From positions 50,574-114,573 of the forward strand of contig JAWKUB010000013.1 in the NCBI GenBank assembly GCA_041398745.1: a stretch of DNA of 64,000 nt. The letters are read 5' to 3'. This DNA is from JACKHO01 sp041398745. GTDB lineage: Bacteria > Planctomycetota > Planctomycetia > Planctomycetales > Planctomycetaceae. Below, one piece after another: positions 27,455 through 35,506 of the stretch. The translations under genes and the position numbers were made by a program. The notes beneath the pieces were generated by a model. That model had not been told where the DNA came from and searched no databases. It worked only from the letters and a program-made list of their open reading frames with translations. Position 1 is the stretch's first letter, and the number at the start of each line of letters is the position of its first letter.

Positions 27455-28849
27455 TCAGCCAATGAGCTGCTTGACGACCTGGGCATCCCGGATGATTTCG
27501 ATGGGACGTGTACCAAACGCGACCAACTCTTTGTTCGCGTCGATACCGAGTTGGTGGTAAATAGTGGCGATGAGGTTTTCGAGAGTTACCGCATCACGGA
27601 CCGGTTCTCCACCAGTCGAGTCGCTGGCACCATGCACGAGACCTCGATTGAAGCCGCCACCTGCCAGCATCATAGAGTAGCAACGTGCCCAGTGATCACG
27701 CCCGCTCTCACGATTGACCTTTGGCGTACGACCAAATTCACTCGTCACCCAGATAATGGTTGAGTCCAACAGTCCGCGCTGCTCCAGGTCCGTAACGAGT
27801 CCTGAGATTGCGTAGTCGAAAGGCCGCATTTGATCGAGGCAAGTTTTTCGCACATCGCTGTGACAATCCCAGGAACCGTACTCAAGAGTCACGAATCGGA
27901 CGCCGGCCTCAACAAGACGGCGTGCGATGATGAGACGCTCGGAAAGCCCCTTCGGGTGCAGTCTGTTATCGGGGCCTTTGATGTCACCTGTGACTTCACT
28001 GCCATACAACTCGAACGTTTCGTCGGACTCTCCCTCAAACGAAAACGCTCGTTGGGCACTCTCCGACGTCAGCAGTGAGTAGGCGCTGGAATGGAACTCG
28101 TCCATGGTGTCGAGGAGTTCCGGATTGGCTTCGAGAGATCGAATCCGTTGATCGACGATGTCGCGAACATTGCGTCGACGGTGAAGCTGTGTGATCGAGA
28201 GGTTCGACGGCAGTGAGAAGTCGCGAACCTGAAAGTTCTTCTTCTGCGTTGCGGGATCGCCTCCCGTCTCGAATGGGCCGTAGCTGCTGGGGAGAAAACC
28301 GGTCCCTCCTCCCGAGGAATTCTTGCCTGGGATTGCGATATAACATGGGAGTTCGCTGCGAGCCTCAAGCTCGTGTGAGACAATCGAACCCATTTGGGGA
28401 TAGTCAATCACGGTCGAAGGCGTGTAGCCAGTATGTAGATGATACGTCGCCAGCCCGTGGTCTGGGATTTTGCCGACAACGGACCGGACAACGGTCAGCA
28501 TGTCGGAAATGCCAGCCAACTTCGGCAAGTTGTCGCTGAATACATCTCCCGTCTTGGTCTTGGCGACGCCAAACGAGCCGCGATACTCAACGGGCGCCTC
28601 GGGTTTTGGATCAAATGACTCGTGGTGCGGGAATCCGCCGGGCAAATTAATTTGAATCACGCTCATGGCACGTGGTTCAATCTTTTTGCCGGATGCAATT
28701 GACATCGACGAGGATTCCGCCGCCTGCAGACGGAAGAAGTCGGCCATTGAAAGCCCAAGCGCGCCGAGCACACCGGCCTGAAGCATTTGACGACGCGGCA
28801 TGGCTCGGAAGCCAGAACAGCCACGTCCATTACTTGTGGATGAGGTCAT
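27455..28849 (-). CDS. DUF1501 protein with Tat signal
   Basis: It encodes 464 residues. The twin-arginine signal PRRQMLQAGVLGALGLSM lies near residue 20. The DUF1501 (alkaline-phosphatase/sulfatase-like superfamily) domain follows, with conserved stretches INLPGGFPHHESFDPKP, VVGKIPDHGL, RRLVEAGVRFVTLEYGSWDCHSD and VTSEFGRTPKVN, and ends GRDHWARCYS. ATG 28849 is favoured because the longer frame to 28969 adds an unstructured stretch ahead of the Tat motif. It begins the minus-strand operon. The enzymatic role of the family is not established. Confidence 0.93.
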   Translation of the reverse strand: MTSSTSNGRGCSGFRAMPRRQMLQAGVLGALGLSMADFFRLQAAESSSMSIASGKKIEPRAMSVIQINLPGGFPHHESFDPKPEAPVEYRGSFGVAKTKTGDVFSDNLPKLAGISDMLTVVRSVVGKIPDHGLATYHLHTGYTPSTVIDYPQMGSIVSHELEARSELPCYIAIPGKNSSGGGTGFLPSSYGPFETGGDPATQKKNFQVRDFSLPSNLSITQLHRRRNVRDIVDQRIRSLEANPELLDTMDEFHSSAYSLLTSESAQRAFSFEGESDETFELYGSEVTGDIKGPDNRLHPKGLSERLIIARRLVEAGVRFVTLEYGSWDCHSDVRKTCLDQMRPFDYAISGLVTDLEQRGLLDSTIIWVTSEFGRTPKVNRESGRDHWARCYSMMLAGGGFNRGLVHGASDSTGGEPVRDAVTLENLIATIYHQLGIDANKELVAFGTRPIEIIRDAQVVKQLIG

Positions 28850-29365
28850 GAGTTGGGTCTCAGATGGCGCGTGAACAGGGGCGTGAGATGGTAACATAGG
28901 GGACGAGGGGGTTCCAATTCCAGATGAGTACGTCGTCCTTCGGTACGGGCTCACGGGCACCGAGGACATCTAAAGCGGATACTCCAACATGTCTTTCTGC
29001 GATTACTCCGGCAACACCGAATGCGTCAGCCTTATTCGCGATGTTGAAGGGTCTGGAAGACGAGCAGTTGCTGCTGTAAATGGCCAAGGCCCAGGAGAGA
29101 TTCAAGTGGGGCCATCCTTTTTGCCGGTGCAACTGGAATGTGTTCAACGGGTCAGATTTCAACTTCAAATCGTCTCGTGTCAGTCGCGATTTGGTGATCG
29201 ATGCAGCTGCGGCCGAGTCGAGGGTGTTTTGGGTTTCTCGTCGTACGCGATTCCTGAGCATCATGGGGCTTCCGCGAGATCGAATTGCGGCGATAAGCCA
29301 CAAATGGCTAATATCAGTCAGCACGAATGTGTCTCCGCTTCAAACCATAAGTTTCGATTGCAGCC
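28850..29365. other. Divergent intergenic region between two DUF1501/DUF1549 loci
   Basis: About 515 bp separate the minus-strand start (28849) and the plus-strand start (29366). Promoters of both operons must lie here or nearby. I see no convincing -35/-10 pair, inverted repeat or small gene. Overlapping frames on both strands look like noise. Confidence 0.5.
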
Positions 29366-30991
29366 ATGAGAGCAGCGGCCTTGCAGGTTGGATTCTTGAT
29401 CATTTCGAGCATATTGCTCTCTCAATCAGTTGGTGCCGTTGAGCCCTTGCACCAGCGGATCGACGCCCACATCGACGCGGCTTCCGACAATTGGATGATC
29501 GCCCCACGCTCTGATGACGCAGAATTCGTGCGTCGCATCTACGTTGATCTCGCCGGTCGCATACCCACCATCGAAGAAGTGCGGTCATTCCTGCATGATT
29601 CTACGACCGACAAACGAGGCCGTCTGATCGATCGGTTGCTTGCCGATTCGGATTTTCCACAGCACATGACGAACCAGCTCCACATCATGCTGATGGAGCG
29701 CTTGGGCAACGACCCGGAGTGGGAAAAGTTTCTGCTGACGTCATTCCGCGAAAACAGACCCTGGGATGAAATGGTCCGCGAAATGCTGCACGCCAATCGC
29801 GAGAATGAAGACACGCGCGGCGCGGCATATTTCCTGACGTCCCGGCTCATCAGCGAAGGAGCGATGGCAGAGACTGATGTTCCGGGACTGACTCGTGACG
29901 TGTCTCGTCTGCTGGCCGGACAAGACTTGCAATGCGCCCAATGCCACGACCACGTTTCAATTGACGATTACAAGCAGCGTGATTTTCAGGGCCTGCACAC
30001 AATCTTCCTGAACGTCAAACAGGATCGCACGGCGACATTCCCGGCCATCACCGAAGGCTTGATGAGCAAGAAGCATGAATTCATGTCGGTCTTTATCCAA
30101 CAGCAGGAAGAAACGGGCCCGGTCGTGCCAGGTGCAGGCGAAATCGAGATTCCCGTCTTCCAGGAAGGTGAAGAGTACAAAGTACCGCCCGATCGCAAAA
30201 AGAAAATCGACGGCGTACCAGCCTTCAGCCCACTGGAAACGTTGGCGCGAGAATTGGCCCAACAGGACAACGCAATCTTCCGCCGCAACGCAGCGAACCG
30301 ATTCTGGTTTTTGATGCTCGGTCGCGGGCTGGTGCATCCATTGGATGTGCATCACAGTGGCAATCCGCCATCGCATCCGGAATTGCTGGAAGAGTTGGGA
30401 CAGGAATTCGCCGCGCACAACTTTGACATCAAATGGCTGCTCAAGGAAATCGCGCTCAGTGAAACGTACCAGCGTACCAGTCGACTGCCAGATGGTCAGG
30501 AGCCGCCGCCGAGGGAGAAGTTCCTTCTGGCTCACCAGAAGCGGATTTCCCCCGAACAATTGTTTGAAAGCACGCTGGTAGCAACCGGGGAGCGTCGAAC
30601 ATCGCAGGCGGTTCGTGACGAGGCGAGCAAAGCAGAGGATGAGAAAACTGATGCCTTTCGCCAGCAGTTTGTGAAGTTGTTCGCCAATCCACCTCGCGAA
30701 CCGGAGACCGAGTTTGAACCATCAGTCCAGGGGACATTGTTTGTTCTGAACAATGCGCAAGTGCAGCGGCTGTTCGAACGACGCAAAGGCAACCTCATTG
30801 ACCGTCTGGCGTCACTTCCCAATGAAAATGTGGCGGACGAACTTTTCCTCAGTGTTCTCAGCCGTCCACCGTCGCCGGACGACCGTGCGGATGTTGATGC
30901 CGTTTTGGCGCAGGCAACCGACCGGGATTCGGCGATCAGCCAGCTGGCTTGGGCCTTGTGGTCGTCCAACGAGTTCTTTCTCAATCACTAG
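29366..30991 (+). CDS. DUF1549/DUF1553 secreted protein
   Basis: It encodes 541 residues with a signal peptide (about 1-24, hydrophobic VGFLIISSILLSQ). DUF1549 follows (about 30-200): FVRRIYVDLAGRIPTIEEV and the heme-like motif CAQCHDH. DUF1553 follows (about 290-540): FRRNAANRFWFLMLGRGLVHP and C-terminal SSNEFFLNH. Unlike the protein at 22673-24889, it has no N-terminal cytochrome or BIG2 domain. It starts the plus-strand three-gene operon; the next gene begins 13 bp later. The partner is the DUF1501 protein, as is usual for the family. Confidence 0.93.
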   Translation: MRAAALQVGFLIISSILLSQSVGAVEPLHQRIDAHIDAASDNWMIAPRSDDAEFVRRIYVDLAGRIPTIEEVRSFLHDSTTDKRGRLIDRLLADSDFPQHMTNQLHIMLMERLGNDPEWEKFLLTSFRENRPWDEMVREMLHANRENEDTRGAAYFLTSRLISEGAMAETDVPGLTRDVSRLLAGQDLQCAQCHDHVSIDDYKQRDFQGLHTIFLNVKQDRTATFPAITEGLMSKKHEFMSVFIQQQEETGPVVPGAGEIEIPVFQEGEEYKVPPDRKKKIDGVPAFSPLETLARELAQQDNAIFRRNAANRFWFLMLGRGLVHPLDVHHSGNPPSHPELLEELGQEFAAHNFDIKWLLKEIALSETYQRTSRLPDGQEPPPREKFLLAHQKRISPEQLFESTLVATGERRTSQAVRDEASKAEDEKTDAFRQQFVKLFANPPREPETEFEPSVQGTLFVLNNAQVQRLFERRKGNLIDRLASLPNENVADELFLSVLSRPPSPDDRADVDAVLAQATDRDSAISQLAWALWSSNEFFLNH

Positions 30992-31004
30992 TGGTTCAAT
31001 TTCC

Positions 31005-32291
31005 ATGTTGTATTCGCATCTTTGTACACCTCGAGAGCATCACCTCTCCCGCCGTCAGATGCTCGGCGCGATGGGTGGTATGGCTGCCGGGCTGGGGCTG
31101 GCTGGTGTACAGGCACCTACCTTCGCCGAAGACCTGGCCCGTAACGAAAAGCAGGTGCTTCTCGTCTGGCTCGATGGCGGCATGAGCCAGCTGGAAACTT
31201 GGGATCCCAAACCCAACACCCGATACGGTGGTCCTTATCGCAGCATTTCCACCTCGGTGCCCGGTGTGCAGATTTCTGAACTGATGCCGCACACCGCCAG
31301 GCAAATGCATAATCTGGCCGTTGTCCGCACGATGAAAACGGAGGACCCGAATCACTCTTCCGGCGTGCCCAAAATTCTTCGTGGTCAGCCAAAGGATCGA
31401 GGAGTGGTCTATCCGTATCTGGGGTCAGCCGTAGCGAAGCTGCTGGGACCGACATCCACCGGCCTGCCTCCCTATGTGTGGGTCAAGCCCGGCAGCGGTG
31501 GCTTTATCTCCAAACATGCAGGGTTTCTTGGTGCCAAATACGGCGCACTTGCCGTGGGTAACGGGAAGCCGCCCGAGAATTTGGTAAGACCCGAATCGAT
31601 TTCAAATGCCGACGACGAGGCCCGGAACGACCTTCGAAAACGGCTCAACGAACGCTTCGCCGCGGGCCGACGTCGCGATTACGGCGAGGCGAATAGTTTC
31701 GTCTTCGATTTGTCTGAGAAGCTAATGCAGCATGCTGACCTGTTTGATGCCTCGCAACTCCCTGCGAACGACGTGGAGCGCTACGGTAAATCGGAGATCG
31801 GTGAGAATATGCTATTGGCTCGGGGGCTGCTGGAAGCCGGAGTACGCATGGTGCATGTGCAGTCGTACGGGTGGGACACGCACGGCGACAACTTCAACGC
31901 CCATGCCACGCGAGTTCCTCGCTTTGACCGCGCGTTTGCAGCGATGATGCATGACTTGGACGAGCGAGGCATGTTGGACAACGTGCTGGTCATCTGCATG
32001 GCGGAGTTCGGTCGCACGCCGCGCATCAACGGGTCAATTGGACGTGACCATTGGAACATCGCCTGGAGTCTGGCAATGGGAGGCACGGGAATTCGGCCCG
32101 GTGTCGTGGTCGGCGAGACAAATGCGGAAGGAACCGACGTGAAGTCGCAGCCATACGACATCGGCCATATGTTCCACACGTGGTACTCAGCGCTGGGAAT
32201 CGATTCACAACGAACTGAATACCACAACGGCAACCAACCTCTGCCCATTGCCCACGACGACTACCAGCCCGTGCGGGAGTTGCTGACATGA
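31005..32291 (+). CDS. DUF1501 protein with Tat signal
   Basis: It encodes 428 residues. The Tat motif HLSRRQMLGAMGGMAAGLGL lies near residue 14. DUF1501 signatures are VWLDGGMSQLETWDPKP, VVRTMKTEDPNHSSG, LLEAGVRMVHVQSYGWDTHGDN, CMAEFGRTPRINGSIGRDHW and TWYSALGID. The frame is open upstream from 30753 inside the previous gene; ATG 31005 starts directly before the signal sequence. Its ATGA stop/start overlap with the next gene implies translational coupling. It is paralogous to the protein at 27455-28849, with a shorter N-terminus. Confidence 0.93.
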   Translation: MLYSHLCTPREHHLSRRQMLGAMGGMAAGLGLAGVQAPTFAEDLARNEKQVLLVWLDGGMSQLETWDPKPNTRYGGPYRSISTSVPGVQISELMPHTARQMHNLAVVRTMKTEDPNHSSGVPKILRGQPKDRGVVYPYLGSAVAKLLGPTSTGLPPYVWVKPGSGGFISKHAGFLGAKYGALAVGNGKPPENLVRPESISNADDEARNDLRKRLNERFAAGRRRDYGEANSFVFDLSEKLMQHADLFDASQLPANDVERYGKSEIGENMLLARGLLEAGVRMVHVQSYGWDTHGDNFNAHATRVPRFDRAFAAMMHDLDERGMLDNVLVICMAEFGRTPRINGSIGRDHWNIAWSLAMGGTGIRPGVVVGETNAEGTDVKSQPYDIGHMFHTWYSALGIDSQRTEYHNGNQPLPIAHDDYQPVRELLT

Positions 32292-33337
32292 TCGAAGAAT
32301 CTATTCCGAAGGAAACGAGTAGCGTCGATACAACGCGGCAGCTTTGCTGGATTCGATTCAGCCACGATGGCAAACGGTTGCTGGGAGGTGGGTACGACGC
32401 TCTCATCAGACGCTGGAATCTTGTTGACGAAGAACTAACGGAAATCGATCCCATCGATGGGTTTCACGGCTGGGTGCAGGCGTTTGCCCAGCATCCAGAG
32501 GAACCATTGTTGTTCGCGGCCGATTCCTGGGGCCGGCTGGCCTGTTTTGATGACTCCGCAGAAGTAACTGTCCCCAAATGGGATTTGCCATCCGCCCACG
32601 ACGGCTGGATTCGCACGATGTCTATTTCGCATGACGGAAAACAACTCGCCACAGCCGGAAACGATCATCATATTCGCATGTTCGATACCACCGATGGTAC
32701 GTTGTTACATGAAGTTGAAGCTGGCGATGACGACATCTTCTCCGTCGCCATTCATCCAGATGGTAAGTCCGTCGTCAGCGGTGACCTGTTCTGTACGCTC
32801 AAAGTGTGGAATCCTGTCAGCGGCGAGTGTACTCGTGAGCTCGATGCCAGGAAGATGCACTTCTATGACCGGGACCAGGACGTTTGCGGATTACGGTCGC
32901 TAAGGTTTCTTGATGAAGGCCGAACGCTATTGGCAACTGGAGCCGAACCGACAGAAGCCGGTCGCGGACATGGCGTTCCCGTGCTCTATTTCTACGACTG
33001 GGACTCAGGTGAATTGACGAAGCGCCTGGAACAGGGAGACTCCAATGATGGTTTCATTGCTGACCTGGTAACGCATCCCGGTGGATTTTTTATGAGCGTC
33101 ACCACCGGTCAGCCGGGCAAAGGCAAACTGATATTTCATCGGCGTGACGAAGAAAGACCCTTCTTCGAATACACCAAGATGTCCAATACTCATTCGATTG
33201 CACTGCAAGCGGATGGTCACAAATTCTTCGTCGCAGCCACCAACCGCAACAGTCAGGGAAATGGTGCCGTCTCCGACAAAGAAGGTAATTACCTAGGCAA
33301 CTTCTCGCCGCTGCATCTGTTCACATTTGAGAACTGA
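32288..33337 (+). CDS. Cytoplasmic WD40-repeat protein
   Basis: It encodes 349 residues without a signal peptide. WD40-type repeats include IRFSHDGKRLLGGGYDALIRRWN, MSISHDGKQLATAGNDHHIRMFD and VAIHPDGKSVVSGDLFCTLKVW, consistent with one seven-bladed propeller. Start ATG overlaps the DUF1501 stop. Third gene of the plus-strand operon; ends facing the minus-strand HEAT-like gene (98 bp apart, no clear terminator). The role is probably protein binding; the partner is unknown. Confidence 0.9.
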   Translation: MIEESIPKETSSVDTTRQLCWIRFSHDGKRLLGGGYDALIRRWNLVDEELTEIDPIDGFHGWVQAFAQHPEEPLLFAADSWGRLACFDDSAEVTVPKWDLPSAHDGWIRTMSISHDGKQLATAGNDHHIRMFDTTDGTLLHEVEAGDDDIFSVAIHPDGKSVVSGDLFCTLKVWNPVSGECTRELDARKMHFYDRDQDVCGLRSLRFLDEGRTLLATGAEPTEAGRGHGVPVLYFYDWDSGELTKRLEQGDSNDGFIADLVTHPGGFFMSVTTGQPGKGKLIFHRRDEERPFFEYTKMSNTHSIALQADGHKFFVAATNRNSQGNGAVSDKEGNYLGNFSPLHLFTFEN

Positions 33338-33435
33338 GCACGATTGCCCGGTTGAATATCCGGATGATTCACCAGGGTGATCTCGTAAGTTAGCTCTCTC
33401 CCGATTCGGAATGGAATGCCGCACAATACGGACGC

Positions 33436-34320
33436 TTATTCTCTCGTGAGTGCCCGAATCTGTTGATCCAGCATTTGCTGCATCATTGGGTTTCCCTTCA
33501 TCCGATCTTTCAGGTCGGTGAGTTGCTGTTTAAGCAGTTCTGTACTGCCGCCGCCTTGAAAAGTAGTGCTTGATGTCGTTGTCTGCTGACCGCCAGCGGC
33601 ATTGCCGAACCCAAATCCAGGCAACAGCATACCCGGTCGTTGTTGACCCGATGTGTACTGCTCATACAGAGCGGCTGCCTCAGGAAGTTTCTTTTTGAGG
33701 TCTTCGGCGTTCCTGGCAACGACATCCACGGGCTTCTCGCCGCCCGTGATTTTCGCCCGAATTCTGCCGCCTGGCAGTTCCTGCATGGTTGTCTCAAGCG
33801 GCCCTTCTTTGACGTTGATGGTTCGCAGTCCGTTGAAATTCGAAATCGAAACGCTGCGATTCATTTGGCCGCCGCCAGCGAACTGGTTGCCCGGTTTATC
33901 CCAACCTTCGAACGGCTTGATCCCGTCAGCTTCCGTCGTGTTGAGTGCGATTTTTGCTCTTTCGGCGGTCGAAGGCTGGTCACTTTCGCTAAGCATCTGC
34001 AACGTAATCCGAGCGGCTTCCCTGGTTTCGTCGTCCTTGGATTGTGCCAGTTTGCCGAGTACGTCGATGGACTTTTCAATGGTATCGCGGTTTCCAGCCA
34101 GGGCCGCTTTGGCGAGTGCCGGGATGGCTTCTTTGCCTGCCGCAATGAGTTGCTTCTCGGCCTTGATTCGCTCTGTGAGTCGTTCATGACCGAGTTGCGA
34201 TACCCATTCATCAATTTGCTGGGGCTGCGTCGCTGCTGCCTTGTCATCAGCGTGACTGATGCCACTGCTCCACAGCGCCAGTACCGTTGCGAAGAGTATT
34301 GAGAGGTGTGCAAGTTTCAT
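33436..34320 (-). CDS. Secreted HEAT-like repeat protein
   Basis: It encodes 294 residues. The signal peptide spans about 1-25 (LSILFATVLALWSSGISHA). Helical HEAT-like repeats follow (about 38-130: RIKAEKQLIAAGKEAIPAL, IDVLGKLAQSKDDETREAA). A beta-rich module (about 145-220) contains SISNFNGLRTINVKEGPLE, with a Gly/Gln-rich tail and a C-terminal helix. ATG 34320 has GGAGAG 9 nt upstream; the extra upstream frame is not needed. It is the last gene of minus-strand operon A, 64 bp after the prenyltransferase-like gene, and has no counterpart visible in operon B within the window. Confidence 0.85.
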   Translation of the reverse strand: MKLAHLSILFATVLALWSSGISHADDKAAATQPQQIDEWVSQLGHERLTERIKAEKQLIAAGKEAIPALAKAALAGNRDTIEKSIDVLGKLAQSKDDETREAARITLQMLSESDQPSTAERAKIALNTTEADGIKPFEGWDKPGNQFAGGGQMNRSVSISNFNGLRTINVKEGPLETTMQELPGGRIRAKITGGEKPVDVVARNAEDLKKKLPEAAALYEQYTSGQQRPGMLLPGFGFGNAAGGQQTTTSSTTFQGGGSTELLKQQLTDLKDRMKGNPMMQQMLDQQIRALTRE

Positions 34321-34384
34321 GGTTAAGTTCTCTCCAAAGGATCGAGTGTGTTGGGATTTTAGGCCCGTTTCTTGAAAACGTGGA

Positions 34385-35506
34385 CTATTCCTCACGCTGA
34401 TAGATTGGCAACTGACGTGCAGATACCGTCAACGTGAGAATCGCGAGGGATGTGGGATATGTTGTGTTGTAAACGAGAGTCTGATTGGGGTATTTCCAAC
34501 TGCCGTCCGGGGTCTGGTCCTCCAACAGACTGTCGTACATGACGGGAGCAAATTCGGTCCAGTGCTTCCCGCCTAGTTGAAACATGGCTTGTCCACAATA
34601 GTACCAGGCGTAGTAGCGAAACCGGACGGGGCTGCCATCGGGACCAGCCATTCGCGGAGGTCGACTCAAGATGAAATCGCCCGCAGCCAGTAAATCTTCA
34701 TTTCCATGTTCACCACACAGTTCCAGGCAGAGTACCGCAACTCCCGTCATGGATGTGGTGCCCGTGGTTCCGCCAGGCATGTAGGAAAAACCCCCTTCGC
34801 GGGTGTGGCAATTGAGGATGTACGAAACCGCCATTTCAATGTGTTCATCGGGAATGGCGGCCCCGTTGAGTTTCGCGGCCCGGAGAGCCATTATCGACCA
34901 GCCCGTAAGGGACAAGTCGCTGTCCGTGGTGCCGGGTGTATATCGCCAGCCACCTGTGTTGGCCTCTGACTTGGGAACCTTCTGAGCCTGCAACAGCACC
35001 AACAGCGCACGCGACAAAACATCGTCAACTTTTTGCTGACGTGCTGGATCGACCATTCCCGATACTTCGCCGAGCAGGAGCGTCGAAATGCTGTGTTCGT
35101 ACATCAATCCTGTCGTACGACCTTTCGTGTCCCGGCTGACAAGCAAACCATTTTCGAGCTGCTGACTGAGGACATAGTCGACTCCTCTGTTTATCAACTC
35201 TCCATAGCGACCACGTCCGGGGAGATGCCCCTTGGCGAGAAACGCCATAACTGCCAGGGAGGTGACCCCGGTGTTCCCCATGCTGGCTGGTTCCTCGAAC
35301 GAACCAGCCAACTCAGGTCGCCCCATCGCGACAGCGGCGTCCCGACTGATTTGCTTCCCAGCCAGGTATTCCAACCCACGATCAACGGCCGCGTCCAGGC
35401 GAGACTGGTAGCGGATGCGGAGCGCATCGGCGTCTTGGGCATTGACGATTTGACACGTCAGCAGTAAGGCGATGACGGCAATCCGGGAGTAAGCTTGCAT
35501 GATCAT
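34385..35506 (-). CDS. Secreted prenyltransferase/squalene-cyclase-like alpha-toroid protein
   Basis: It encodes 373 residues with a signal peptide (about 1-23). Repeated alpha-toroid motifs follow: AVDRGLEYLAGKQ, GVDYVLSQQLENG, GWRYTPGTTDSDLSLTGW, SYILNCHTREGGFSYMPGG and LLEDQTPDGSWKYPNQ. The fold matches prenyltransferase/terpene cyclase-type barrels, but no DxDD catalytic motif is visible, so terpenoid cyclisation is unlikely. The stop of the preceding gene overlaps the first ATG (35506); ATG 35500 follows AAGG at better spacing and may be the true start. It is the sixth gene of operon A, paralogous to the partial gene at 62912. Confidence 0.88.
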   Translation of the reverse strand: MIMQAYSRIAVIALLLTCQIVNAQDADALRIRYQSRLDAAVDRGLEYLAGKQISRDAAVAMGRPELAGSFEEPASMGNTGVTSLAVMAFLAKGHLPGRGRYGELINRGVDYVLSQQLENGLLVSRDTKGRTTGLMYEHSISTLLLGEVSGMVDPARQQKVDDVLSRALLVLLQAQKVPKSEANTGGWRYTPGTTDSDLSLTGWSIMALRAAKLNGAAIPDEHIEMAVSYILNCHTREGGFSYMPGGTTGTTSMTGVAVLCLELCGEHGNEDLLAAGDFILSRPPRMAGPDGSPVRFRYYAWYYCGQAMFQLGGKHWTEFAPVMYDSLLEDQTPDGSWKYPNQTLVYNTTYPTSLAILTLTVSARQLPIYQREE

